The position numbers were made by a program, and so were the translations under genes. The notes below the pieces were generated by a model that did no database searches, had not been told where the DNA came from, and saw nothing but the letters and a program-made list of their open reading frames with translations. From Halosimplex pelagicum (GTDB taxonomy: Archaea; Halobacteriota; Halobacteria; Halobacteriales; Haloarculaceae): a stretch of 64,000 bases of DNA. Within the stretch, counting starts at the first letter, position 1; each line of letters opens with the position of its first letter. The DNA is taken from positions 2,294,001 to 2,358,000 of the forward strand of contig NZ_CP058909.1 of the NCBI RefSeq assembly GCF_013415905.1, read 5' to 3'. Shown here one piece after another: positions 17,565-24,918 of the stretch.

Positions 17565-18016
17565 TGTCGGACACAGATACACAAGGCGGGTCAGCATCCT
17601 TCCCACGAGATGACCGTGAATCAACGGAAAATCCCGACCCCCTCAACGACGAGAACGCTTTCGAAGACCGTCTAAAGAAAGAACTCTTCAACACGACAGT
17701 CGCCGCAGGAATCGACAACGAGGAACACCATGTAGGGCGGGTTTACGAAGGCCATGCAACCGCCAAGATCAGAACACACACCTACGAGGACGGGTCGAAA
17801 AGAATTCACGAGTCCGATGACCTAACTCCGAACTGGATAGATCAGGAGCACTACCGGTGCCACACCTGCGGAATGAAGATCCAGAGCAGAATAATCGCAT
17901 TCCTTCACGCGAGTGAAAAAGCTCCAGAACTGGTAGAGCATCTACCGCCAGCTGTCCGGGCAAACGTGTCCAAACTCGCAAGGCTAGAGGATTTCTACGC
18001 CGAGGATTCTGACTGA
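17564..18016 (+). CDS. Hypothetical zinc-finger protein
   Basis: This 150-residue protein has an acidic, disordered first third, a middle segment (HHVGRVYEGHATAKIRTHTYEDGSKRI), then YRCHTCGMKIQSRIIAFLHASEKAPELVEHL. The CHTCG pair plus two downstream His residues would form a C2H2-type zinc site. It may bind nucleic acid or a partner protein, but no specific function can be read. Its ATG overlaps the previous stop codon by one base, so it is probably translated from the same message. Confidence 0.6.
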   Translation: MSDTDTQGGSASFPRDDRESTENPDPLNDENAFEDRLKKELFNTTVAAGIDNEEHHVGRVYEGHATAKIRTHTYEDGSKRIHESDDLTPNWIDQEHYRCHTCGMKIQSRIIAFLHASEKAPELVEHLPPAVRANVSKLARLEDFYAEDSD

Positions 18017-18081
18017 ATCGCTAGCCAGCCGAACGCTTATGGCGGTTCTATCCGTCATTTAATCCAACGGCGGTGTAATCA

Positions 18082-18615
18082 ATGTATCGAGAAGGCCACA
18101 TAGGGTTAGGTCTGCTTGTAGCAACGCCATTCGCAATCTTGTTCAGTTTCAGTATCGCTCCACAGTGGGGGCTGTTCACATTCGGCTTCGCGTTCATTAC
18201 GTCGCGAGCACCAGATATTGATCAATCCCTCCCGCTGATCTCCCATCGTGGATTTACCCACACCATCTGGTTCGGAATCCTCCTGAGTCTATTCTTCGCG
18301 ATAGGTGCTACGGTCGCCCTATCGCCGTTTATTATGGACACAGGCTCGCTCGACGGGCTCGATGCTCTGGCTTCTCTACTGATGGGTAACTGGGAAGTCT
18401 TCATCATTGGATTCGTAGGGTGTTTCGCTGGATTCGTTAGCCATCTCGTTGGCGATATCCTCACAGAAGCATACGACTACACGGTAAACCCATTCTGGCC
18501 CATCTCGAATACAGCCTACACCCTCGGATGGACCCAAGCCGACTCGAAGGTCTGGAACTGGGGACTCCTGGTTCTTGGAGCAGTCGCGACCGCCGGAACG
18601 GTCGCCCTGATCTGA
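18082..18615 (+). CDS. DUF457/YdjM-like membrane-bound metal-dependent hydrolase
   Basis: This 177-residue protein has four to five hydrophobic segments. Motifs typical of the YdjM/DUF457 family are present in order: REGHIGLGLL at the N-terminus, SRAPDIDQSLPLISHRGFTHT with metal-binding Asp and His residues, and GFVSHLVGDILTE in the third membrane region. Members are predicted membrane-embedded hydrolases and their true substrates are unknown. The gene stands alone, 65 bp after the three-gene operon. Confidence 0.8.
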   Translation: MYREGHIGLGLLVATPFAILFSFSIAPQWGLFTFGFAFITSRAPDIDQSLPLISHRGFTHTIWFGILLSLFFAIGATVALSPFIMDTGSLDGLDALASLLMGNWEVFIIGFVGCFAGFVSHLVGDILTEAYDYTVNPFWPISNTAYTLGWTQADSKVWNWGLLVLGAVATAGTVALI

Positions 18616-18704
18616 GCTTCCCTCAACTGATTGGTGTATAGGTGAAAGAAGAACGAACTGGTTTTTCTCCCCCGTTTTGGGGTGAAGGAGTTCTTAACAG
18701 AGGT

Positions 18705-19160
18705 ATGTCAACGAACTCATCAACTCAATCCCAGAGCGATAGTACTGGCTCGCAACCAAACATCGAACAGCCGACTGAGAGCGTCGACGAACAAACCGCA
18801 AACTCTGATGACGAAGGCACTTCCCAAGACTCAGACTCCGTTACGGGAACTGAAGCCTTCGACATCACGGCACAAACGCAAATGCAATTCGGCGAGAGCG
18901 GAGAGCTTGAACCGAAAAACGACGCTGTCGAGGTCACTCTGGACGAGTTCGACGTCGACATCGATCAGCGAGAAAAGGAGACACAGATCGACCGTCCAGA
19001 GGCGACCGGTCTGATGGCTGACGATCGGCCCGAGCTGGACACTCGAGACGGTGGCGAACAGGCAAACTTGTTCGCGGATGCTGAAGAAGAGCAGCAAACG
19101 CTAACCGGCGAATCGGCTCAAAATCAGTGCCTCTTCGACGCAGTTGACGAGGAGGAGTAA
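18705..19160 (+). CDS. Disordered acidic protein with repeated Q-x-x-LF motifs
   Basis: ATG 18705 was chosen over 18642: the longer version adds an uncharacteristic basic/aromatic stretch, while MSTNSSTQSQ is a typical start for a disordered haloarchaeal protein. The 151 residues are rich in Asp, Glu, Ser, Thr and Gln with no globular core. Two short hydrophobic motifs stand out: EQANLFADA (residues 118-126) and QNQCLFDAV (139-147). They resemble PCNA-interacting peptides (Q-x-x-hydrophobic-x-x-aromatic), although the spacing is not canonical. Since the element carries its own clamp, a clamp-tethered adaptor is an attractive but untested idea. Confidence 0.55.
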   Translation: MSTNSSTQSQSDSTGSQPNIEQPTESVDEQTANSDDEGTSQDSDSVTGTEAFDITAQTQMQFGESGELEPKNDAVEVTLDEFDVDIDQREKETQIDRPEATGLMADDRPELDTRDGGEQANLFADAEEEQQTLTGESAQNQCLFDAVDEEE

Positions 19161-19268
19161 CCAATTCGACATCCTATTCGTTCATTACGCCTGTGTCGAT
19201 TACTCTGTTAGAAGGCATTCATAGGCCGCAGACACAGGTTTAAGGATGAATAGATCATCTCTATATCC

Positions 19269-20282
19269 ATGAAAAACAACGATTCAAACGATCCCCTCCC
19301 CGAGGACGAGAATCTGGGTAGTGCCGGGTCCCCGCACTCTACTGGGCGCACTCTTCATCAGCGATCGGCTGACTTCGAGCGTGCCGAACAAGAAGGTTCA
19401 CCAGCTCACTGTGAAGTCTGCGGAGCGTCAATCCCGCCCACGAATAACCGTTGTTCAGACCATCAACAGAGCAGCAAGGACGAAACAACGGCAAGTGGAG
19501 ATTCATGGTCAATCTCGAACGTGGGGGTTGTCATCGTCGCCGCGTCAAGCAAGTTCCACGCCTTAGCAAACGCCTCCGTCGCGCTTCGTCGCCGTGACGG
19601 AAGTCACGGTAGCGACGATAGTTTCGATCTCATATACGACTTCGGTGAGCCATCAACAACCCTCACATCCAACTGGGGTGGTGAGTTACCTGATGCTGCT
19701 AAACTTAGCACTCCTGTTGGAGAAGACCTACTGGAGCGTGCATTCTCGAAAATAGACTCAAACGACAGCGAAAGGGATGGTGAGATCGCCGGGATCGACG
19801 TCAACCTAAGCGTTCTCGGCCAACCCAGCAACTCGGGAACCTACCTATTCAACGAACGAGGCGAAGCCATCACCGATGAACAACAGATAAACGCCCTCTC
19901 AGATGGCCCCGAAAACGGCGACCACAACTACTGGGCGATCCCTGCAGTCCTCTATAGCAGTTCTCAAGAGTCGAGCCCAGAACCGCAGCGTTCCCTTGAC
20001 TGTGTAAATTGCGGCGTCAGTCAGCACACCTTCGACAGAGCTATCGAGAATCCCGGTGTAGATGGCCAAGAACGCATCGGTGTGTGGGTCTGTCTAGAAT
20101 GCAACAGCCGGAAAGCTGGAGCACCACCCACCAAACCGGGAGATGAGAGCATCTCGAAAGAAACCGTGCCGACAACGAGCGACGAAAAGCCCATTAACAA
20201 GGCGGAAGAAAACCAGTTTGAGACCATGATGGAGCGTTTAGAGTCTGAAGGTAGACTTGGCAACGCTTCAGAATCAAGGTGA
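19269..20282 (+). CDS. Hypothetical protein with two zinc-ribbon-like motifs
   Basis: This 337-residue protein carries HCEVCGASIPPTNNRCSDH (residues about 45-63), a CxxC plus Cys/His pattern, and a second site, DCVNCGVSQ...WVCLECNSRKAG, near residues 245-285. Between them is a beta-rich domain (WSISNVGVVIVAASSKFHALANASVALRRRD, DSFDLIYDFGEPS, NWGGELPDAAKLS). This layout reminds me of haloarchaeal proteins listed as biosurfactant protein 1, but that is only a remembered resemblance. A TTTAAGGA element about 26-30 nt before the ATG suggests a leaderless transcript. The gene is followed after 16 bp by a membrane protein gene. Confidence 0.6.
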   Translation: MKNNDSNDPLPEDENLGSAGSPHSTGRTLHQRSADFERAEQEGSPAHCEVCGASIPPTNNRCSDHQQSSKDETTASGDSWSISNVGVVIVAASSKFHALANASVALRRRDGSHGSDDSFDLIYDFGEPSTTLTSNWGGELPDAAKLSTPVGEDLLERAFSKIDSNDSERDGEIAGIDVNLSVLGQPSNSGTYLFNERGEAITDEQQINALSDGPENGDHNYWAIPAVLYSSSQESSPEPQRSLDCVNCGVSQHTFDRAIENPGVDGQERIGVWVCLECNSRKAGAPPTKPGDESISKETVPTTSDEKPINKAEENQFETMMERLESEGRLGNASESR

Positions 20283-20298
20283 GAACCGGGTCTAAAGT

Positions 20299-20697
20299 AT
20301 GTCAGATAGCTCAACTACGGATACGGCAGAAGACGAACCAGACGATGAGTCAGACAATTCCAACACCGACCCCGTAGAAGAGGTGAGAACCGAAGACGGC
20401 GAGATCCCATTCGATGAACTCCCGCGTGAAGAGAAAGTGGGTGCGATATTCGAGAACTCTGGTGAAGCCTTCCGCCACCTAAAACGCGAATGGGAAGAAG
20501 AACGAGTGCAAGTGTACTTCTTGTTTTACTCGTTTGCGATGGTAGGCGGGATGTTGTTCCTGCTCTATCAAGGCTGGACGAAGCTCCTTATCGGAGCATT
20601 CGCCTTCTACATCATCACCATTCTGCCGCCGCTCTACATCTACGAGGAGGAAACCTACTTCCAGTCCGATAAAGTCCCGACCACGAAAGACGAGTGA
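20299..20697 (+). CDS. Small acidic membrane protein
   Basis: This 132-residue protein has an acidic, disordered N-terminal 70 residues followed by two adjacent membrane helices (YFLFYSFAMVGGMLFLLY and LLIGAFAFYIITILPPLYIY) and a short hydrophilic tail, giving an N-in/C-in hairpin. No family is recognised. It is probably co-transcribed with the preceding gene, and a T6 tract just after its stop may end the message. Confidence 0.65.
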   Translation: MSDSSTTDTAEDEPDDESDNSNTDPVEEVRTEDGEIPFDELPREEKVGAIFENSGEAFRHLKREWEEERVQVYFLFYSFAMVGGMLFLLYQGWTKLLIGAFAFYIITILPPLYIYEEETYFQSDKVPTTKDE

Positions 20698-20698
20698 A

Positions 20699-20704
20699 TT
20701 TTTT
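20699..20704 (+). terminator. T-tract terminator candidate
   Basis: A run of six T lies right after the stop codon, between convergent genes. Archaeal polymerase commonly terminates at such runs without a hairpin. Confidence 0.35.
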
Positions 20705-20731
20705 CGCTTAACTCACAGTGAGGAGAGGAGG

Positions 20732-21535
20732 TTACTCCAAGTCCAGTTGTTCTCTGGCCTTCTCGATTTCGCTCTTGACGCTGGATTCCTGTATATCTCT
20801 GAGTTCGGCGATTGTCTCAGGATCAGAGTAGTCATCCGAGGCGTATTCGTGAAGGAAGTAGTAAACCGAGCGGGCAAGACGTTCCCCATCGTACTCTTGG
20901 AGGATCTCTGCGAGGAGATCCGCCGTGTTCTGGGGGTAGTCGTCCCAACCGAGATGGATACTGAAGAATTTCTTGGTAGGCCGGTCGTATACGCCTGAAC
21001 ACTTGAGATGGCCCTGCCGTTCGAGTTTGGCCTGTGCCCATCTTGGGAGACTTTCTAAGGTGGTTTGAGAAACCGGGTAACAGGGCGCATCGGGGATGCC
21101 TATAATGTCGTAGATCGGAAGTTCGGTGTGGGACTCTTGAACGAAGTGCATCACGTAGTCCGTCTCCAGCTCCAGCTTCCCCTCTTGGAAGCAGAGATGG
21201 ACCAGCCCCTCATCAGAATCGTCTTCTTCCGACCCGTCTTCGCCAATAAACTCAGCCCGCCCCCGACTTCGAGCTATCTTGGACTCGATCGAGATCGCGT
21301 CATTCAGTTTGGCGAAATCATCGAGTGAAGCACCCTTCCGTATCAAGACTCGAGAGATTTGGACCTCCTCGTCCGAATCCGACTGACTCTCCTTTTCGTC
21401 ATCGTTCTCAGAAGGTGAACCCTTCGCAGATTGGTCTTTGTCTGAGTCCCTGTTCGATACTGATGGCCGCCGGTCAGACCGCCGCTCCCGCTGCCTACGC
21501 TTTCGGCGCTTTGCCTCTCGCTTCCCCGAGGACAT
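20732..21535 (-). CDS. Hypothetical protein with arginine-rich N-terminus
   Basis: The likely start is ATG 21535 (MSSGKREAKRRKRRQRERR), nine codons inside the longest frame. The first 25 residues are densely basic, which is rare in a halophilic proteome and suggests binding to nucleic acid or another anionic partner. An acidic, disordered linker follows (to about residue 65). The rest is a globular, helix-rich domain of about 200 residues (SLPRWAQAKLERQGHLKCSGVYDRP, FFSIHLGWDDYPQNTADLLAEILQEYDGERLARSVYYFLHEYA). I do not know the family. It is convergent with the small membrane protein gene. Confidence 0.6.
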   Translation of the reverse strand: MSSGKREAKRRKRRQRERRSDRRPSVSNRDSDKDQSAKGSPSENDDEKESQSDSDEEVQISRVLIRKGASLDDFAKLNDAISIESKIARSRGRAEFIGEDGSEEDDSDEGLVHLCFQEGKLELETDYVMHFVQESHTELPIYDIIGIPDAPCYPVSQTTLESLPRWAQAKLERQGHLKCSGVYDRPTKKFFSIHLGWDDYPQNTADLLAEILQEYDGERLARSVYYFLHEYASDDYSDPETIAELRDIQESSVKSEIEKAREQLDLE

Positions 21536-21863
21536 ACAGAAACGAACCAACGGAATCCACAAAAAACTATGCTACTGGCTCTCCCGATCCGCGACCAGCC
21601 TGAACCTTACCAAGCCATTCCAACAGCACCATCCAAACCACTTGGTAAGGTGAGGCACTGAACACCCCCCTTTCCATACTACTAGTGGAGTCCTATCCAC
21701 TAGTTGTTCTGTCAGCCCACCCCATAAACTAATAACCCCGGTCTTGTTAGTACGGAGTAACCGGAGATAGACGCTGGAGGCGCTGGACTCCTCCGTACGG
21801 GGCATCCCACCCAGTCCAGGCCGTCCAGTAGACACCTCTCCGGCACCCAGAAACACAGGAAAT
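21536..21863. repeat. Intergenic region with three nested dyads upstream of rpa
   Basis: No gene is seen in these 328 bp. They hold three perfect inverted repeats: ACCTTACCAAG (21604) with CTTGGTAAGGT (21641); ACTAGTGGA (21681) with TCCACTAGT (21696); and GTACGGAG (21750) with CTCCGTAC (21791). The first pair recurs with the same arm spacing at 49175-49218. A ready explanation is a control region or a replication/partition site. Confidence 0.6.
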
Positions 21864-22877
21864 ATGAGCGAACTCAAATATCCAGACGCAGTTGATGGCG
21901 TCAAAGACGTCCTCGAGACTGCTGAACAGGAAGAGGATGTGGAGATCGGTGTAGACGATGAAGCAATCTCGGAACGGCTTGAGGAGTACGTCGACGCACG
22001 GATCGACCCTGAAGACGCGGTTCGTTACGTCGTCGAGGACATCCTCGAAGATGCTGGGGTCGAAAATACATCTGAGTACACCCGAGGTGTTTCGGGGAGT
22101 CGAAGAGGTGGTTCTACCGACAACGAGCAGCTGACGGCAGAGGAGATCGTCGAACCGAACCGCTGGATCGAATTCGAGGGTACAGTCATCGAAACATTCG
22201 ACACGTCAAGTGACTCGATCGCCCAGCAAGGCCGGCTGGCAGATGATACCGGAACCATCCGGTTCACTATCTGGGAGAGTTCAGATGTCGAAACTCGACT
22301 AGAAGAAGGCAAATCCTACAACCTGGAGCCCGTCGTCGTGAACGAATTCCAGGGCGAGTTCGAGATCAAGCTCGAAAACGTCACCGACATCGCGGAGCTG
22401 AAAGGCGACGACGCACTCGGGATCGACCCCGATGAATACACTGAAACAGTCAGCGGGGCCATCATCAAGTTCCAAGACCAAATGGGACTCATCGACCGTT
22501 GCCCGAACGAAGACTGTCGGCGCGTCCTCCAACAGGTGAACTACTGCCCCGACTGTGGAGAAGTCGACTCAGAACTCGACCTCCGCACAAAGGCCGTCGT
22601 CGACACTGGCAACGACACCTGGACGATCTTCCTCGACGAAGAAAACACGGAGGCACTAGCGCACATCAACCTCCAAGAAGCCAAGCGAATGGTGGAAGAA
22701 CACAACGACCGCTCGGTCGTCCGATGGGCGATCGAAGAAGAGCTCCACGGAGAGTACCTGAAACTGTGGGGCCGCGATCGTGGTCGACGGTTCGACGTCG
22801 AGGAATTCGAGTTGGCCCCATCCCCGAAAATCGACGAACTGCAGGAGCTACAGGACGAACTCAAGGGACTGCCCTGA
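21864..22877 (+). CDS. rpa: Replication protein A (ssDNA-binding, OB fold plus zinc finger)
   Basis: This 337-residue protein has an N-terminal helical region (1-75), a classic OB fold (about 92-180: RWIEFEGTVIETFDTSSDSIAQQGRLADDTGTIRFTIW), a second OB-like unit interrupted by a zinc finger (C213, C218, C228, C231) and a C-terminal helical tail. This is the haloarchaeal RPA type that coats single-stranded DNA during replication and repair. The gene for RPA-associated protein follows 31 bp downstream, the same order as on haloarchaeal chromosomes, so the pair was probably acquired as a unit. Upstream lie three dyad repeats that may control it. Confidence 0.88.
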   Translation: MSELKYPDAVDGVKDVLETAEQEEDVEIGVDDEAISERLEEYVDARIDPEDAVRYVVEDILEDAGVENTSEYTRGVSGSRRGGSTDNEQLTAEEIVEPNRWIEFEGTVIETFDTSSDSIAQQGRLADDTGTIRFTIWESSDVETRLEEGKSYNLEPVVVNEFQGEFEIKLENVTDIAELKGDDALGIDPDEYTETVSGAIIKFQDQMGLIDRCPNEDCRRVLQQVNYCPDCGEVDSELDLRTKAVVDTGNDTWTIFLDEENTEALAHINLQEAKRMVEEHNDRSVVRWAIEEELHGEYLKLWGRDRGRRFDVEEFELAPSPKIDELQELQDELKGLP

Positions 22878-22908
22878 AACCGACCATTCAACACGAAACT
22901 GAAATACA

Positions 22909-23625
22909 ATGAGTGAATCACAATATCAGGGGCCAGAGCCGGCCCGTCGAGTCTTCGCATGGGAGTTCAAGGACGCCACCTACCAGGAGCGGCAGGGTGA
23001 TGAAGAACGTTCACCGAAGATGCTGCTCTTCCCGACTGGTGAGTGGGCGAATCGCGTGTTCGTCGTCGGAACTCTCGTCGATATCAACGACCAGTCAGAC
23101 ACGGACGACTACATCAGCGGTGAACTACGTGACCCGACTGGCCACTTCAGCATCAACGCAGGCCAGTTCCAGCAGGACGCCCAAAAAGAACTCCAACGGC
23201 TGGAAACCCCACAGTACGTAGCTGTCACGGGGAAGGCTCGGCAGTTCCAAGGTGATGCTGGAACGATCACAACCATCCGAGTCGAACAGGTCACCGCTGT
23301 CCCGGACGCGATCTACGACAGGTGGGTCGCTGATACTGCTATCCAGACGCTCAGACGGCTGGACACCTTCGACAGTCCCCACAACGAAGCCGCAGAACAG
23401 GCGGCTGACATCTACGGAACCGACCTGGAAGAGTATCGCGATGCAGCAGTCGAGGCGCTCGAGTTCGTCGAAGATCTGCTCCATGAAGAAGGGGTCGAAA
23501 AAGAAAGCGACCAGCCCGATGACGACACTGAACAGTCGGCCCAACCAACCACTGAAGATCTGTCAGATGGGGCAGCCCCAGAAGACATCGAAGAAGCCGT
23601 TTCACAGGTAGACTCGGGACAGTAA
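22909..23625 (+). CDS. rpaP: RPA-associated protein (RpaP)
   Basis: This 238-residue protein shows the RPA-associated pattern: [15 protein letters not shown] at the start, an OB fold ([26 protein letters not shown]... [15 protein letters not shown]... [14 protein letters not shown]), then a helical region ([20 protein letters not shown]) and an acidic, disordered tail. RpaP proteins are encoded beside RPA in haloarchaea and co-purify with it; both contribute to ssDNA transactions and repair. The order rpa-rpaP and the short gap support co-transcription and the assignment. Confidence 0.88.
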
Positions 23626-23671
23626 GAACGCTCGATATCGGTCTGGATTTTCAATTCACAAGAGGTAGGAG

Positions 23672-24214
23672 ATGAGCTATAAAGAATACGTAGAACTGTC
23701 TTGGCGGATTTTCGATGCTGCTACCCTTTCCGCTGAGATCATGGGTTGGGCCGGAGTGTTAATCGGGAGTGTTGGATTCGTTCTCAGCAAAAGTGACCCG
23801 GCTCGCCATCGGCGGTTCCGAGGGTTACTATTCGGGGGTGCAGCTGCGCTCGTTGCTGTTCTCTTCGTTGGCGGAGTCTACGAGTCCGTCACATACGTCA
23901 TGACTGGACAGACTGGGGAAGTAGACCACGCCACGAGTATGTACCCAGAACTGTTCCTCCAAGTGTTCAACGGAGACGTGGCGGACGTCTTACCGCTTGC
24001 TGGGATTCTCTCACAGGTCGCCGCGATCATCGGAATGGCCGCATTCGTATTCGGCGTAGGCCTCTGGGGAGTCACGAAGCGGCGAAGCGTGTTCAATGGT
24101 AAATCTCAGCGGATCATCTACGGTGGACTTGCATTAATGGCAATGTCGGTAGGGGAGCGGCTATTAGCCGCCGGAGCACATATCCTGATATCTTACATCG
24201 CAATCGGGACATAG
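23672..24214 (+). CDS. Multi-pass membrane protein, unknown
   Basis: This 180-residue protein has four hydrophobic helices (IMGWAGVLIGSVGFVLS, LLFGGAAALVAVLFVGGVY, LAGILSQVAAIIGMAAFVFGVGLWG, IIYGGLALMAMSVGERLLAAGAHILISYIAI). The last two, joined by a short basic turn (TKRRSVFNGKSQR), recall the two-helix VirB2-like proteins of this element, but the similarity is weak. The gene lies 46 bp after rpaP and its stop is followed one base later by a TGGGACA dyad. Confidence 0.6.
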   Translation: MSYKEYVELSWRIFDAATLSAEIMGWAGVLIGSVGFVLSKSDPARHRRFRGLLFGGAAALVAVLFVGGVYESVTYVMTGQTGEVDHATSMYPELFLQVFNGDVADVLPLAGILSQVAAIIGMAAFVFGVGLWGVTKRRSVFNGKSQRIIYGGLALMAMSVGERLLAAGAHILISYIAIGT

Positions 24215-24215
24215 C

Positions 24216-24238
24216 TGGGACAAGCTTACTTTGTTCCA
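24216..24238 (+). repeat. Dispersed TGGGACA dyad, copy 2
   Basis: TGGGACAAGCTTACT followed by TTGTTCCA. It lies immediately after the stop of the four-helix protein and about 70 bp upstream of the lipoprotein TATA element. Confidence 0.7.
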
Positions 24239-24283
24239 ATTCTGTAACCCTTCAATAGGGTATCAAGTACTCCTCACCGCATG

Positions 24284-24295
24284 AATTTTATATAG
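24284..24295 (+). promoter_or_regulatory. TATA element for lipoprotein gene
   Basis: AATTTTATATAG is centred about 31 nt before ATG 24322, close to leaderless spacing. Confidence 0.6.
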
Positions 24296-24321
24296 GGACC
24301 GACTCAAACCTGAATATAGCA

Positions 24322-24798
24322 ATGGCAGAGAACGAGCTTCGACGCCGTACAGTCTTGGCTGCAGCAGGAACCGGCCTCGTCGGAAGTCTCTCTGGATGTT
24401 CAACCATCCTCGGCGACGACTCAAGTGGTAGTGATTCAAGTCCTCCGCCGGACCCGACGATCGAAGAAGTCACCGCCGAAGTACAGAACTTCCGGCAGAC
24501 GCAAGAACACAGCACCACGTACATCCTACTCGCGAACAACGGCGGCCTCGGAGAACTGAAACTCACGATCAAAGCCAAAGGCGAGGCGGCGATCTACACA
24601 GAAGACAAGCAAGTGTTCTCACTCGAGGCCGGGCAAGAACTCCAAACCCGCTTCGAGCTATTCACTCACGAAGGCGCGAAAGAACTCGTCGTCGAGATCC
24701 AGGCAACAGCGAAGCCCGAGAACAGCGATACCTACATCGTGAGCGAAGAGAAAACGCCAGACGACATCGACTACAGTGCAAACACCGATTCAGCCTAA
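24322..24798 (+). CDS. Tat-exported lipoprotein, unknown function
   Basis: The N-terminus contains LRRRTVLAAAGTGLVGSLSGC, a twin-arginine signal with a lipobox. The mature protein has a Ser/Asp-rich linker (residues 33-50) and a single beta-sandwich of about 100 residues (YILLANNGGLGELKLTIKAKGEAAIYTEDKQVFSLEAGQELQTRFELFTHEGAKELVVEIQ) resembling the FxLyD or immunoglobulin-like lipoprotein domains common in haloarchaea. It directly precedes the three large envelope paralogues and could belong to the same surface apparatus. Confidence 0.7.
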   Translation: MAENELRRRTVLAAAGTGLVGSLSGCSTILGDDSSGSDSSPPPDPTIEEVTAEVQNFRQTQEHSTTYILLANNGGLGELKLTIKAKGEAAIYTEDKQVFSLEAGQELQTRFELFTHEGAKELVVEIQATAKPENSDTYIVSEEKTPDDIDYSANTDSA

Positions 24799-24870
24799 CT
24801 CGTTTTACCCCGGCTCGATTTAGACGCCTAATTTATTCCAGCTCGCTAACGGTTCGTCCCCCAATCTGAC

Positions 24871-24918
24871 CCAAAATATAAATCGCACTCTACCAAACCT
24901 GAGAAACAGATTATAGCG
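24871..24918 (+). promoter_or_regulatory. Repeated promoter, copy 1
   Basis: TATA element AAAATATAAATC at 24873-24884, then a leader nearly identical to those of the two downstream paralogues. This copy shares only the last 48 bp of the 86-bp unit found before copies 2 and 3. Confidence 0.7.
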
